From Pelomyxa schiedti (taxonomy: Eukaryota; Evosea; Pelobiontida; Pelomyxidae), in contig JAHLWZ010000794.1 in the NCBI GenBank assembly GCA_020536535.1, positions 1 through 64,000 of the forward strand: DNA of 64,000 nt, in the 5' to 3' direction. Shown here piece after piece: positions 42,054 to 51,698 of the stretch; the stretch's first letter is position 1; each line of letters opens with the position of its first letter. The notes beneath the pieces are model-generated. The model was not told the DNA's origin, did not search any database, and was given only the letters and a program-made list of their open reading frames with translations. The position numbers were made by a program, and so were the translations under genes.

Positions 42054-42495
42054 ATGACAGAGCCCGCATCAGCACCCGCCCCAGAAGGCACTACTTTCCT
42101 AGCCACAGCCCCAGCTCCATACCCAGGGGGGCCCTACCCTCCCGCGACCGGCGACCCCAACATGGCAGCGTACCCTCCCGGGGGCGGCTACCCCCCAGGC
42201 GCATACCCCCCAGGGGCCTACCCGCCCGGCCCAGGAGGCGCCGCGTACCCGCCGGGTGCCTACCCGCCTGGCGGCCCCGCCGCGTACCCGCCGGGGGGCG
42301 CATACCCTCCTGGGGCGTACCCCCCGGTCGACCCGGCGGCCGCCGCCGCGTACCCCCCTGGGGGCTACCCCGCGGCCGCGGCGTACCCAGCGCCGGTTCC
42401 CGCCGTCGTAGTCGTGGACCCGCCCCCCGCCATCGTCGTTGAGATGGTGGAGACGCACAAGGACGACCATCACGACCACAAGGACGACCATGTGT

Positions 42496-42538
<43 letters not shown>

Positions 42539-43202
42539 CTTGTTTTTGTTCCCCTGTTCCGTTCCGTTCCGTTTAGTTTCTTCTTCTTCTTTTTTTTTTT
42601 TTTTTTTTTTTCTTTATTAGTTTTCCATTCAATAATTGAAGTCATTTTCTAATGGACTGGGCTAGGATGAGCCTAAGGGGGGATGCCAAATGTGGGGTAA
42701 ACCCAAGCATGATGGGCACTACTGGACATGGCTGTTTGGTCCTGTCTGGACACATGACTGCCCTTCTGCTGTGTATCATCATTGCCTACCACATCAGTAA
42801 TGCTTCTTTCATTGTTTCCTGGTAAATTTCTCTTATGTTATCCCAAGTTGTGACGACAAGCACTGCTTCCGAATTGGGTGCCTTCCGTTTAGCGTTCCCT
42901 TATTTATTTGTGGTGTGTACCATCAATATTGTTTTGCTTTACCCTTACCTTCCTCTATCTAGCCATTTTCTATGGAATTTTGGGTGACATGCTGGCAGTA
43001 CGAAATCCATGCTTTTTTTTTTTTTGCTTCATTGACCCATAACAGATTCCTTTCTGGCTAATTACCTGCGCCTACTGTGGATGTGTCCGCAAGGTACCCA
43101 TTCGCGTTTAGATTAACACTCACAACCCCACAGAATGCCACAAAGTGCTTCTACCGACGGGAAAACCTCCACATAGAACTTGTAATCTCCTCCTTTTTGT
43201 AA
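42054..43202 (+). CDS. YPPG-repeat protein with Cys-rich C-terminal part
   Basis: ATG at 42054 begins MTEPASAPAPEGTTFLATAP. Residues about 25-110 are tandem AYPPG repeats, the type found in adhesion, spore-coat and vesicle proteins. DPPPAIVVEMVETHKDDHHD and a D/H/K cluster (DHKDDH) follow, possibly metal-binding. An intron starting at about 42491 carries a 44-base T run and a second T run. Later exons read DEPKGGCQMWGKPKHDGHYW, TWLFGPVWTHDCPSAVYHHC, CDDKHCFRIGCLPFSVPLFI, AIFYGILGDMLAVRNPC and PFWLITCAYCGCVRK. These are aromatic, Cys-rich and partly hydrophobic, so a membrane-associated domain is plausible. The end at 43200-43202 depends on the last intron (43095-43133). The family of the C-terminal part was not recognised. 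Confidence 0.6.
42496..42539. repeat. poly-T tract in an intron
   Basis: An uninterrupted run of about 44 T, followed after about 50 bases by a second run of about 23 T (42589-42611). Both are in the first intron of the YPPG-repeat gene. Length is probably variable. Confidence 0.85.
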
Positions 43203-43566
43203 CCCAAGCCCGACCTCTAACTCTACAAAAAAAGCACCCGATATGTCTGATACTTATTATTCTAGAGCTGTTTGGCAATTGACGCTGGACCCAGTCACCA
43301 CCACACAACATCCACTTGTTGAACATTTTGGAACAAGAACCATTACCTTTTTTGTAATTCCCCGAACTGTAAAAAAGGAAAGGGTGGTTTTTTGGTTCAG
43401 GCATTTTCGGTGGTGCCTGTAGTGCCGCCTAGAAGCATTCCATGCACCACCACATTTTTTTCATTTAGTTTTTCTCCTTCTTGGTGTTGCATAAAAAATT
43501 CCAACCAATAAGGCAGCACGACGACTGCGTACTAGTACCGACCTACCACGACATTGTCGACCCATA
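43203..43566. other. intergenic region
   Basis: About 360 bases between two plus-strand genes. It should contain the promoter of the Cys-rich zinc-finger-like gene. A minus-strand frame across it (43120-43404) lacks any family signature, and I do not regard it as a gene. Confidence 0.45.
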
Positions 43567-45009
43567 ATGGCAACAGCCACAACCCCAACCCCAGCAAACA
43601 ACACCTCCAGCGTGTCCTCGGCCAGCACGCCCACAGCCACGCCCTCCGCCCCCCTGGGGTCTCCCAATACACCCGCGCCCCCAGGCCCCCCGTCGACGGC
43701 CGCCGCAGCCGCAGCCGCGGCAGCAGCCTCGGCGTCGGCGGCGGCTGCCCCGAGGAGGCCGAGGGCGAGGAACCGCCACACGTGCTGGTTTGCCAACTGC
43801 ACCACGGGGGAGCGGAACCTGCACCTGCCGCGGCCCTTCCTGGTCCACTGCTGCCGCGAGCACCACGCCCGCGTGGAGTCGCTGCTCCCCGAGTGCGTCG
43901 AGGCCGGCGACATCCTCGTGGACAGCTGCACGCCGCTGTGCGGGGGCCCCATGCCCCCGCCGCCTCCCGCCTCCTCTCTGCTGCCCCCGGCCTGCTGCGG
44001 CGGAGGGGGAGGGGGAGGGGGATTAGGGGAGGAGGAGCAGCCCACTGGTGAGGGAGTGGGGGGAGGGGGGCGGGAGGACGAGGACGGGGGAAGTTACGGG
44101 GGCGAGGACCAGGGGGGTCCGGTTATGGCGAGGTCGATGCCGCAGGCTTTGAGAACCAGGAGGTTTATATCCACAAACCCGAATGAACCTATGCCGGTCA
44201 AGGACTCTGTGTGTGGGCTGTGCTTGGGTCTGTCTACAACTCTATCTGTTGGTGGCGGCTCTGGTTCTGGTTCTGCAACTGGCGGCGGCTCTGGGGCGGC
44301 TGCTGATTTGGTCCCTTGCACTTCGCCTTCTTGCCCGTTTGTATTCTGCAGGCACTGTGTGGATAACTTGGCGTCGCTGCCGAATGTGGCCGAGCCAATG
44401 CCCGAGGTGGCGTATACATTTGATCAGCTCCGCGCAGCTACAAAGACTCCCTCTGGGTGGCGCTGTTGGGTGTGCCTGGCCTGTGAGAGGTTCAGCAGAC
44501 CGCGGGAAAGAGAAGCTGTTGTGGATTTGGCAGCTCAAAAGCTCGGTGCTTTGATGCAACCACTTCCTTCGACTCCCCAAACCACAAAGAAGCAAACGCG
44601 GCAGAAAGTTACGCCTCCAACAACCACCACTGTAACAGGTCCTTCACCAGGTTCTCCACCCAGTGAAAGGAAGAGAAGGCCATCAGCTGTGACTTCAACA
44701 GTTACTTCAACACCACCACCACCAATAGCCCCACCCAAAACCAAGATTCCCCGCGGCAACTCTCACATCAACCAGCAGCAGCTTCCCACACCATTACCTT
44801 CACCACCGGGGACAGCATCCCTATCTGTATATCCACCAAAGATAGCCACAGCACAACTACCTAATAATAGCCCATCACCATCGCATGCCCGCCATTCACC
44901 AGTACATTCACTCCCACCCTCATATTCAGTTTCAGTCAACACAATGCAGCCGTCACCACACAACAACACCCTTCCTCCATTTGCACCCAACCAGGAATCC
45001 CAGTTTTGA
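43567..45009 (+). CDS. Cys-rich, PHD/ADD-like zinc-finger protein with low-complexity flanks
   Basis: A single open exon of 480 codons, rare in this window. The N-terminus is A/P/T-rich with an alanine run (about residues 45-60). It is followed by a Cys/His block (HTCWFANCTTGERN, LVHCCREHHARVESLLPECV) and a G/E-rich linker. A second Cys cluster follows: CGLCLG, then LVPCTSPSCPFVFCRHCVDN (about 44320-44370), then GWRCWVCLACERFSRP (about 44455-44505). The CxxC ... CxxxxC ... CxxC ... CxxC spacing resembles GATA-like plus PHD-like ADD modules of chromatin proteins. The C-terminus is P/S/T/Q/N-rich with a basic patch ERKRRPS. A nuclear, chromatin-reading or RNA/protein-binding role is inferred; the family is not certain. 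The first 600 bases are extremely GC-rich, the rest much less so. Confidence 0.65.
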   Translation: MATATTPTPANNTSSVSSASTPTATPSAPLGSPNTPAPPGPPSTAAAAAAAAAASASAAAAPRRPRARNRHTCWFANCTTGERNLHLPRPFLVHCCREHHARVESLLPECVEAGDILVDSCTPLCGGPMPPPPPASSLLPPACCGGGGGGGGLGEEEQPTGEGVGGGGREDEDGGSYGGEDQGGPVMARSMPQALRTRRFISTNPNEPMPVKDSVCGLCLGLSTTLSVGGGSGSGSATGGGSGAAADLVPCTSPSCPFVFCRHCVDNLASLPNVAEPMPEVAYTFDQLRAATKTPSGWRCWVCLACERFSRPREREAVVDLAAQKLGALMQPLPSTPQTTKKQTRQKVTPPTTTTVTGPSPGSPPSERKRRPSAVTSTVTSTPPPPIAPPKTKIPRGNSHINQQQLPTPLPSPPGTASLSVYPPKIATAQLPNNSPSPSHARHSPVHSLPPSYSVSVNTMQPSPHNNTLPPFAPNQESQF

Positions 45010-45453
45010 GCCCCTCTGTATTCTTCCCCCACTTTTTGTTTGTAAAATGGTAACTTTTCTACTCGAAAGTATGTCCAAAAAAACCCAAAAAAAAGTGGTT
45101 GTTTGGTGTTAGCGGTATGGATAGAAATAGAACTTTAGATGATCAACATGATGGCCGCGAAGCTAATGCGCGGGAATGGAATCCACAGATTGATCACGTC
45201 GGCACCGACATCAAGGATCGCGCCGAGACAGCAACGAAATCCACGACGGCGTCACCGAACGACGTTAGCCGCAGAACACCGCACCACCGCACGAGAAAGT
45301 CGCGCGCTCTTAAGCCGAACCAAAATTGTTTAATTGTGGCCAAAGTCGAATAGAAAAACATTATTCATCTTGCTTGTTTCTAACCGTTAGAGCGGGATGG
45401 ATAAAATTGGATACTGCTTAAATTGTCATTCTGCCACTCTTCCCTTTGAGCTA
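45010..45453. other. intergenic region
   Basis: An open frame at 45099-45353 (R/D/N/T-rich) shows no family signature, and I do not call it. The region is the 3' flank of the zinc-finger gene and the left flank of a MITE-like element. Confidence 0.45.
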
Positions 45454-45942
45454 GTCTGCTTCACGAATTTTTACACTTTTTTTCGCGATGAAAATCGAAA
45501 GTGTCAAACAAAAGAAACTCGAATCGCGATTAATCGCGAATTAGACATTAGATTTAGAAGGATCTTTTGTGGTTTCTAATTAGACACCATCATAACCATT
45601 CATTTCCACTGGGAAATGGTATGCAAACATCAACAACAACTCCAGTTCCATTGGGGAAGGATGTTTGTGTGGTTCATCCCACACAACAACCCATCTCTGT
45701 TTGTGACACATGCAACTTCTTGGCCATGGTTAGTGGGACAAAATCGCCGTCAGGCCATTGACAGCAACCTCCCGTACCCTCCGTCAGGGTTAGCTTAACT
45801 TGGCGCTTCATTTCTCTATTTCTATTTCTAATTCGCGATGAATCGTCCGGGGTGAACAAACATCGAAGTCGCAAAAGCAAAACGCGACTGGAGTGTGCGA
45901 TCTTCATCGATCGCGAAAAAAAGTGTAATTCGTGAAACAGGC
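45454..45942. mobile_element. MITE-like element with terminal inverted repeats
   Basis: Left end 45454-45489 and right end 45910-45942 are reverse complements. Their inner 19 bases (45471-45489 and 45910-45928) match perfectly, and the match continues outward to CTG-x-TTCACGAAT with one 3-base gap and two substitutions. The inside (about 420 bases) has further TCGCGA palindromes (about 45523-45540) and no transposase. Size, lack of coding and paired ends fit a non-autonomous DNA transposon. I could not confirm a target-site duplication. The right end is 55 bases upstream of the acyltransferase ATG. Confidence 0.6.
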
Positions 45943-45996
45943 AATAACAAAACAATTGGTTGGTGTTCAAGTCTTATCGTCAGCGGTGTCGCAGTG

Positions 45997-47662
45997 ATGA
46001 TGACAACAACAGCAACAGGCACTACTACTACCGCCACTGGTGGCAGTGACAACAGCTGTGCAGCTACACCACCACGTGTGCGGCCAAAGTGGGGACCACT
46101 TGACACGTTTTTGGAACAGATGTGGATGGTGGCATCGTTCACTGTGAGGGCGCACCTGCTACCTGACTGGTTTATGTTGTGCTGTAAGCACCTGCGGTGT
46201 GCATTTCATTATTTTATTATTCCTCCATACTGTTTTCACTTGTTTAATACCGAACAGGAGGAGACACATTCTGTTGCAGTACTGCTGGGACCAAACAAAG
46301 TCACAGTATGTGCATGTGACTGATGGTTCAGGATTTGTGGCTTCTGTGAAGCAGATTCCCGGTGCAATTAACGTGAAAAAAGAACAAGAGGAACTGCGGA
46401 TGCTCCACGGCAGAGATGTGTGTTTAATTAATGAAACTGTAGTACCTAATTTTTTCCCTTATTGAAACGTTAAAGGCTCTGAATGGAGCTGTTATGGAAA
46501 TTCTACTTCTCCTTGACAGTTGTAATGTCCAAGGTCCGCATGCTTTGATTATTGCTGGATCGCATGTAACAATGGATGGAACATCTCTTTCCATCATCCT
46601 GAAGGACATGAGTGACATGCTCGCCATGTACTCTGGTGATGTGAGTAGAAACTCTTTATCTATGTTGATCTTTTTTGATTAACACTTGACCAGCCTCCCA
46701 CATTACCACTGAACATTGACGCAGTCTTACCTTGCATAAGACTCCCTGATTTGACAGTACTCAACACTGTAAGTTTGACAAACTTGCAGAAAACTCACTC
46801 CATTTCAGATACCATTCACGAAACCAACTCTTTCCCCAGCAATATTCATGGTGCCGGAGATGGAAGCCAGACTTGAAGCCTCTGTTAAAGTAAATTGCAA
46901 CATTCCACCAGAGCTTGGCCAACAGATTCTTTCACGCTACAAACGAGAGAAGGTACCTGCCCCTTTTGAACTGATTCTGGTGATTATTTACAACCCACAG
47001 ACCTCACTGGCTTCCACAATTTGTGCTGCGTTCTGTCAGGCTCTAATTGCATTGTACCCACCTTCTTCTGCTCTTCCATTGAGAATACGTTGTCCTGTTG
47101 GACTAAGAGGCCAATGGAACATTCCACAGGAATCGGTGAGTCTAATACTTTGTTACCATCAATATTTCTTTTTATGGATTTTGTCATTTTGCTCAATACT
47201 CTTTATTTACTTTGCAACAGCTCGGATCATTGGTATCTGATATGATTTTTGAAATCCCTGTGGCACCACTAAGCACCTCTTCTTTCTGGGACCAGGCAAG
47301 GTCACTGAGGTCTGGTTTTCTCCCTTTGATTCATATTCACCACTTTTTTCAGCCAAACCATCCGCAACAGAATCACCACAAATTCGCACCTCTTTTCAAT
47401 GATGAACCCAATTCCAGTACCATGTACGTTCATTATCAATAGAATGCCGGACCTTGTTACTCCCAGAATTCAAGTGGAATCCCACGACATGAGGGCACTG
47501 ATGCCAGGCTCCGTCAGCCCTCAGATGTTTGTACCGATGGTCATGGTACTGTGCCTTGGGACCAACAGACTTCACATTGACGTGTGTTACAACCAACCCA
47601 AGTGCACCCAATCCCTTGCCGTTGCCCTTGTCTCCACTTTGCAAAAGTGTTGTGCAGAGTAG
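45997..47662 (+). CDS. HxxxDG acyltransferase (alcohol acetyltransferase/condensation-domain superfamily)
   Basis: Member of the CoA-dependent or carrier-dependent acyltransferase superfamily. ATG at 45997-45999 begins MMTTTATGTTTTATGG, a T/A-rich leader, then PKWGPLDTFLEQMWMVASFT, as in the first strand-helix of these enzymes. Exons continue GSGFVASVKQIPGAINVKKE, NGAVMEILLLLDSCNVQGPH, and the catalytic motif HVTMDGTSLSIILKDMSDML (about 46562-46620), with His and Asp-Gly. The second half reads ARLEASVKVNCNIPPELGQQ, TICAAFCQALIALYPPSSAL, PIPVPCTFIINRMPDLVTPR and LHIDVCYNQPKCTQSLAVAL, with the stop at 47660-47662. Six or more introns. The substrate cannot be read from the sequence; alcohol O-acetyltransferase and diacyl-type transferases are the closest ideas. 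The MITE-like element lies directly upstream. Confidence 0.65.
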
Positions 47663-48099
47663 TGTTGTGTTTTTCATCATTACTGTACTAACAACAATCG
47701 AATTATCTTGTTATCTTTGTAACAATGGGATGTGCTGCACTGTCTTTTTTGTTGTTGTGGTTGTGCATTCGTGGTGGGTGCATGTGGTGTTTTGTTGTTT
47801 GTTGGGTGCTGCAACCCAACTTACTTTTTCCTACCTTCATTCTCATTGGCCTTCCTTTTGGAGACTATGAGAGATCTTTTGCCGGTTTTCTAAAAAAAGA
47901 CTGAATCGAGGAAGCAGTACTGTCCGTTTAGGCACTCCAAGGGTAGTTCCCTTCCTTCTCTACGTCGTATCTTTCACACAAAAATCATTGTGGGACCTGT
48001 GGGTTTCTTACGTGGCAGCAGCATTTTCCTAAATATGTAACTTTTCATTTTTTACATTGCCAATAACTTGTGGCTGTGTACTATTGCGGCACCGGATTC

Positions 48100-48195
48100 A
48101 TATCCGAAGACGACGCATATTCGTACTTCGAATAAATTCGATTTTTTTTGACTATTCGTCGAATGTCGAATGCCTGGTACTATTTGGTATTCGGT
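48100..48195. repeat. CGAATA/TATTCG-rich segment, copy 2
   Basis: Contains CATATTCG, TTCGAATAAATTCG, a T run, ACTATTCGTCGAATGTCGAA and GGTATTCGG. The T run flanked by CGAATA words is shared with the segments at 26808 and 48445. Confidence 0.55.
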
Positions 48196-48444
48196 TCTTT
48201 TGTTGTTGTACGTGGGAAAGTGTCTGCCCACACTATTGGTGGGGGTAGATACAATTAATAGTTGCCTACATAAAGTGTTTGTACCTTGCGTGCCCCGTTA
48301 ACGTAAGATGTACGTGTCCCTTTTTGCCGGATTTGCGACAGTCTAAGAGGCCACAAAAAAAAAAACCCTTCGCATAACAATCAATAATGAGGACCGGCCA
48401 GTCTAGTCTGAGGTATGCACAAGTTGGAGAACACCTCGAATATC

Positions 48445-48520
48445 GAACGTCGAATACCGTTTTTTTGGCCGAATATTCGTTTTTCGAATACCATCCTGGC
48501 CTATTCGGTATTCGCGCAGC
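48445..48520. repeat. CGAATA/TATTCG-rich segment, copy 3
   Basis: Contains CGAATATCGAAC (also at 26808), CGTCGAATACCG, a T run, the palindrome CGAATATTCG, TTCGAATACC and TATTCGGTATTCGCG. It lies within 130 bases of the BTB gene's start codon. Confidence 0.55.
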
Positions 48521-48572
48521 TTTGCTGGGAAGGGGCTCTGTAGATCCGACTGTTTTTTTCTTTTCAACGCCG

Positions 48573-50048
48573 ATGCAACAAAGTGCAGTGGCACAACAAC
48601 CAGCGCCACCGAGTCCAGAGAGCCAACTCCCGGTGCACCACCAGAGATTACACACGCAGCCGCAACCACAAACGCCAGAGGAGGCTGTGTCCATTTTGTG
48701 GAGGCAAGTGCAAGCGCAGCCGCAGTCACTGCTCGAATGCATCACGCGCTGCGACCAACAGACAGCGAGGCGCGTGTCCGCAGCCGCCAGGAGCCTCCTC
48801 GCCGCTGTGAAAGAATACAAAGACACGCCATTGGGTGACCTCTCATCGAAACTCTACACTGCACGCGATGCAAAGCAAAGCGCGGATACCGGTAGGGACT
48901 ATCGCCAGTGCTACACTACGTTCGAGAAAGCTCGCACGGAGTACGAGGAAGAAGTCAAGAAGTTCAGGCGGAAATTAGAATCAGGGGCTAGAGTGATGGC
49001 ACTGTTCAGAGCTCTGATAGAACAGCACAGGTTCGCTGCAAGCCTGCTGTCACTGCAGCACTGGTGTGCCGCTACTTCAGTGAAAATAAGGATACCGGGT
49101 GATGAGGCACTTATACCAATCGGAGGACCGCCCTGCCGCAGCACCACTGAGACCCACCCAAACAACAAGTGGTTGCAATTGAGACAAAGCGGGTCCTTTT
49201 CTGACATGACAATAACCTCTTCTGATGGTGTTGCGTTTAAATGCCACAGGGGAATCTTTTCCAACAGTAGTGTCCCTCTCCAAAACATGTTGAAAAGCAG
49301 ATTGTCAGAAGGCAGTGGATCTCATTCTGTAAGGCTTCCCCAAGTACTCTCCATCTCTATACCTTCCTACTTTTACAGTTCTTTATTATTCCAAAAGCTC
49401 AAATCAACTGCCGTGGAAAGTTTATTGGATTTTCTTTACACAAGGGCAGCCACTATTAATTATAGCGAAACCCTTGAGCTGTTTAATTTCTGTGTAATGT
49501 ATGAAGTGAATCCTTTGAAGGAAAAGCTTCAGGTGGTTCTTCGAAATTCTGTTTCAACTTCAACATGTTGCACTCTCCTTGAGGTCTATTCACTTTTATA
49601 AAGTTGTAATGATTAACAGTGCAACCTTTGAAGATTGGCTATATTTTCAATGATACTCCACTTCTCCAGCGCAGCTGTGAATTCATAAAAACCCATATAA
49701 CTGCACTGAACTCGGAAGTTGTTTTTGATTCCATCAGACCGGAAGATCTTGCACAAGTATTGTTAACAATCTTCGATTTCAAATTCACCACACAAAAAGC
49801 TTCTACCCACTGCTGCATACCTTACAACAAAAGAAAAGTTTGAGGTATTGGAGAAGTATGTCATAAGAAACTTTCCTGACAGGAAAAATCAACACATAAT
49901 GATGGACAGCCATTTCCGTGCAGCCATAGAGTCTTTTTCTGAAAGCATGACCGCGCCCGAGATTGCCAAAATGAGTGACTCACCAATCTTCTCCTCTACT
50001 TGGAACCCATTCTTCTTAGCAATACTGAAAAAAAAAATGAAAACCTGA
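48573..50048 (+). CDS. BTB/POZ-BACK domain protein (paralogue A)
   Basis: BTB proteins usually dimerise and often bring substrates to Cullin-3 ubiquitin ligases. ATG at 48573-48575 begins MQQSAVAQQPAPPSPESQLP. The N-terminal half is helical, with a likely coiled coil (TTFEKARTEYEEEVKKFRRK). The BTB domain starts SGSFSDMTITSSDGVAFKCH (about 49190-49250; family: DVTLxxxDGxxFxxH), then VPLQNMLKSRLSEGSGSHSV, and after an intron AVESLLDFLYTRAATINYSE, with NFCVMYEVNPLKEKLQVVLR. BACK-like helices follow (FIKTHITALNSEVVFDSIRP, FEVLEKYVIRNFPDRKNQH). It ends IFSSTWNPFFLAILKKKMKT and TGA at 50046-50048. Its stop is 19 bases from that of a homologous gene on the other strand. Confidence 0.8.
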
Positions 50049-50067
50049 ACAAATATTCATCTTGTAA

Positions 50068-51594
50068 TCAATGTCTTTTTTGAGGACTTTCACCACAAGC
50101 ACGACGTTTCAGTACAGAAAGAAGGAATTCTACCCATGAGGAGTCAAAAACTGGATCGTCACATACTTCGGCAACATCTTTAGCTTCCATGGCTTCAACC
50201 AAAAACCGTGTGCACTGGGATAATGCGCTGCTGACAAGCATTTGTTGTGACTTGAGATTTGGTTCCTTCAGTTGCAGCCAATATTTAAAGAAAGCCCAGT
50301 TTCGTTTCTCCGATCGATCCCAGTCGCAACTATTGAGGCCTGGAGATTGGAATATCTGTTTTTTCATCATTACTAGTTAATTCAGAAGGGTCTTTGTCCC
50401 GTAGAACCTGTGACACGACTGGGGCATCTAATTCACCAAACCAAGGCTGTGTAACACATCTCGAGATGTTATCTGCCCAAAATGTCAGAATTCTCTCAAA
50501 CAGTTCGCTGTCATTGTATGAGAGTGCTCTCTGCCTATGGTTTAGTCCGCACATAGGGTTTATTTACGGAAATACCTGATAGGTTCGATAACAGTTTTCT
50601 CTGATGGAACGAACAGGAAAAGTCAATGAATAACTTGCAAGGCCATCGAGACCATTGACCTTCGAGAAGTAATGGAGGTCAGCACAGTCCTCCATGTTAA
50701 GGCAAGACACACTTCCCACATAAATGAACTCCAGCAGTGATTGAGTAGCAGTTGCAGAAAGCTAAGTGTAATAATATTCCATGAAAATTAATTCTTAAGC
50801 TTGGATACTTGTACCTGAGGTAAAGTGATAGTGTTCCCACCAGCAGCTTCTAGCAATTTCAGCAACTGGTTACTTTCTGTGGCCCATATGCATTTATGAC
50901 AAGGGAATTGTCTGCCATCGTTTGATACCAGCACCATGTCATTAAACATGTCTATTGGGTGTTCAAAGGGACTCTGAGAGTAGTTTCCCTAGAGGAAATT
51001 CCCAAGCCCCGAGGAAAGACAAATTCAGAGGAAGTTATGCAATAAAAAGCATACATTTCCTGCTACAAATTCGAGGCGCGCATTGCAAAGTAAGGTTCCT
51101 GTAGCAGCGGTATCTGCACAAGTGACAACATCAGCAGCAAATTTCTCTATAGATCTCATCCCTATCTTGCTTGATGAAAGCACCTGGTCGACGACAGTCA
51201 TGTGCTGAAGCAATTGCTGCTTTATCTCCATCCACTTGCTGCAGTATTTCGCGTGACACTCTACCTGATTCCATCCATATTCCGGGAAGATTGGTGTACT
51301 AAAATCGTGCTGGTGCTCCCACTTGTAGACGTCCACCCAACTGCACAAGCAGTCCTGGTAACACGAGTCAACTTTCGTCAGTGAGTTTTTTGGCAGCATC
51401 TCTGGACGGAGTGCCGAGAATTGTTCCTTTGCTGAAACCGCCAACTCGGCGAGTTGCGCCTCCAGCTTGTTTATTTCGGCCTGGTGCTCTTCTGGGGTCA
51501 TTGACAGAGCAATGTTGACATCACCACTACTCGAAAAGGCACAGGAATTGAGTGCCTCCACCAACTCTTTACTTGGTTGCTCCTGTTGTTGCAT
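50068..51594 (-). CDS. BTB/POZ-BACK domain protein (paralogue B)
   Basis: Homologue of the preceding gene in opposite orientation. Start placed at ATG 51592-51594 (MQQQEQPSKELVEALNSCAF); an upstream exon is possible. The N-terminal half has helical segments (EEHQAEINKLEAQLAELAVS, SKWMEIKQQLLQHMTVVDQV). The BTB domain reads HPIDMFNDMVLVSNDGRQFP, CHKCIWATESNQLLKLLEA and QSLLEFIYVGSVSCLNMEDC, then BACK-like YNDSELFERILTFWADNISR. The C-terminus FDSSWVEFLLSVLKRRACGE aligns with FSSTWNPFFLAILKKKMKT of paralogue A. The order of domains is the same in both, so they probably arose by an inverted tandem duplication. Exon limits in the middle (50560-51000) were inferred from short blocks. Confidence 0.75.
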
Positions 51595-51698
51595 TTCGCA
51601 ACCCAAGGAAGCTGCCACACTTTTTTCCGGTAATGTGAGCTTTTGATGAATACACAAGTTGGTTTTTTTGCTCGCACAACTCGTGGACCCTTTTGTCT

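Larger units (their letters stand above)
47663..48572. other. gene-free region with CGAATA/TATTCG repeats
   Basis: About 900 bases with no recognisable gene. It holds two segments dense in CGAATA/TATTCG words (about 48100-48195 and 48445-48520), the second directly before the BTB gene's ATG. An open frame upstream of that ATG reads through the repeat and should not be taken as protein. Confidence 0.6.

Noticed and set aside
42091-42645. Minus-strand R/G/K-rich frame opposite the YPPG repeats
   Set aside because: It is a product of the repeat composition and the T runs (poly-K); the plus strand has the ordered AYPPG periodicity.
45099-45353. 84-codon frame upstream of the MITE-like element
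   Set aside because: R/D/N/T-rich with no splice-site support, no family signature and a TCG/CGA-biased composition like nearby non-coding sequence.
45997-47662. First impression of a SEC23-type COPII gene
   Set aside because: No zinc-finger, trunk or gelsolin motifs; the HVTMDG motif and its surroundings fit the acyltransferase superfamily.
48387-48572. N-terminal extension of the BTB gene in the same open frame
   Set aside because: It translates the CGAATA repeat segment; the ATG at 48573 starts the protein-like sequence.
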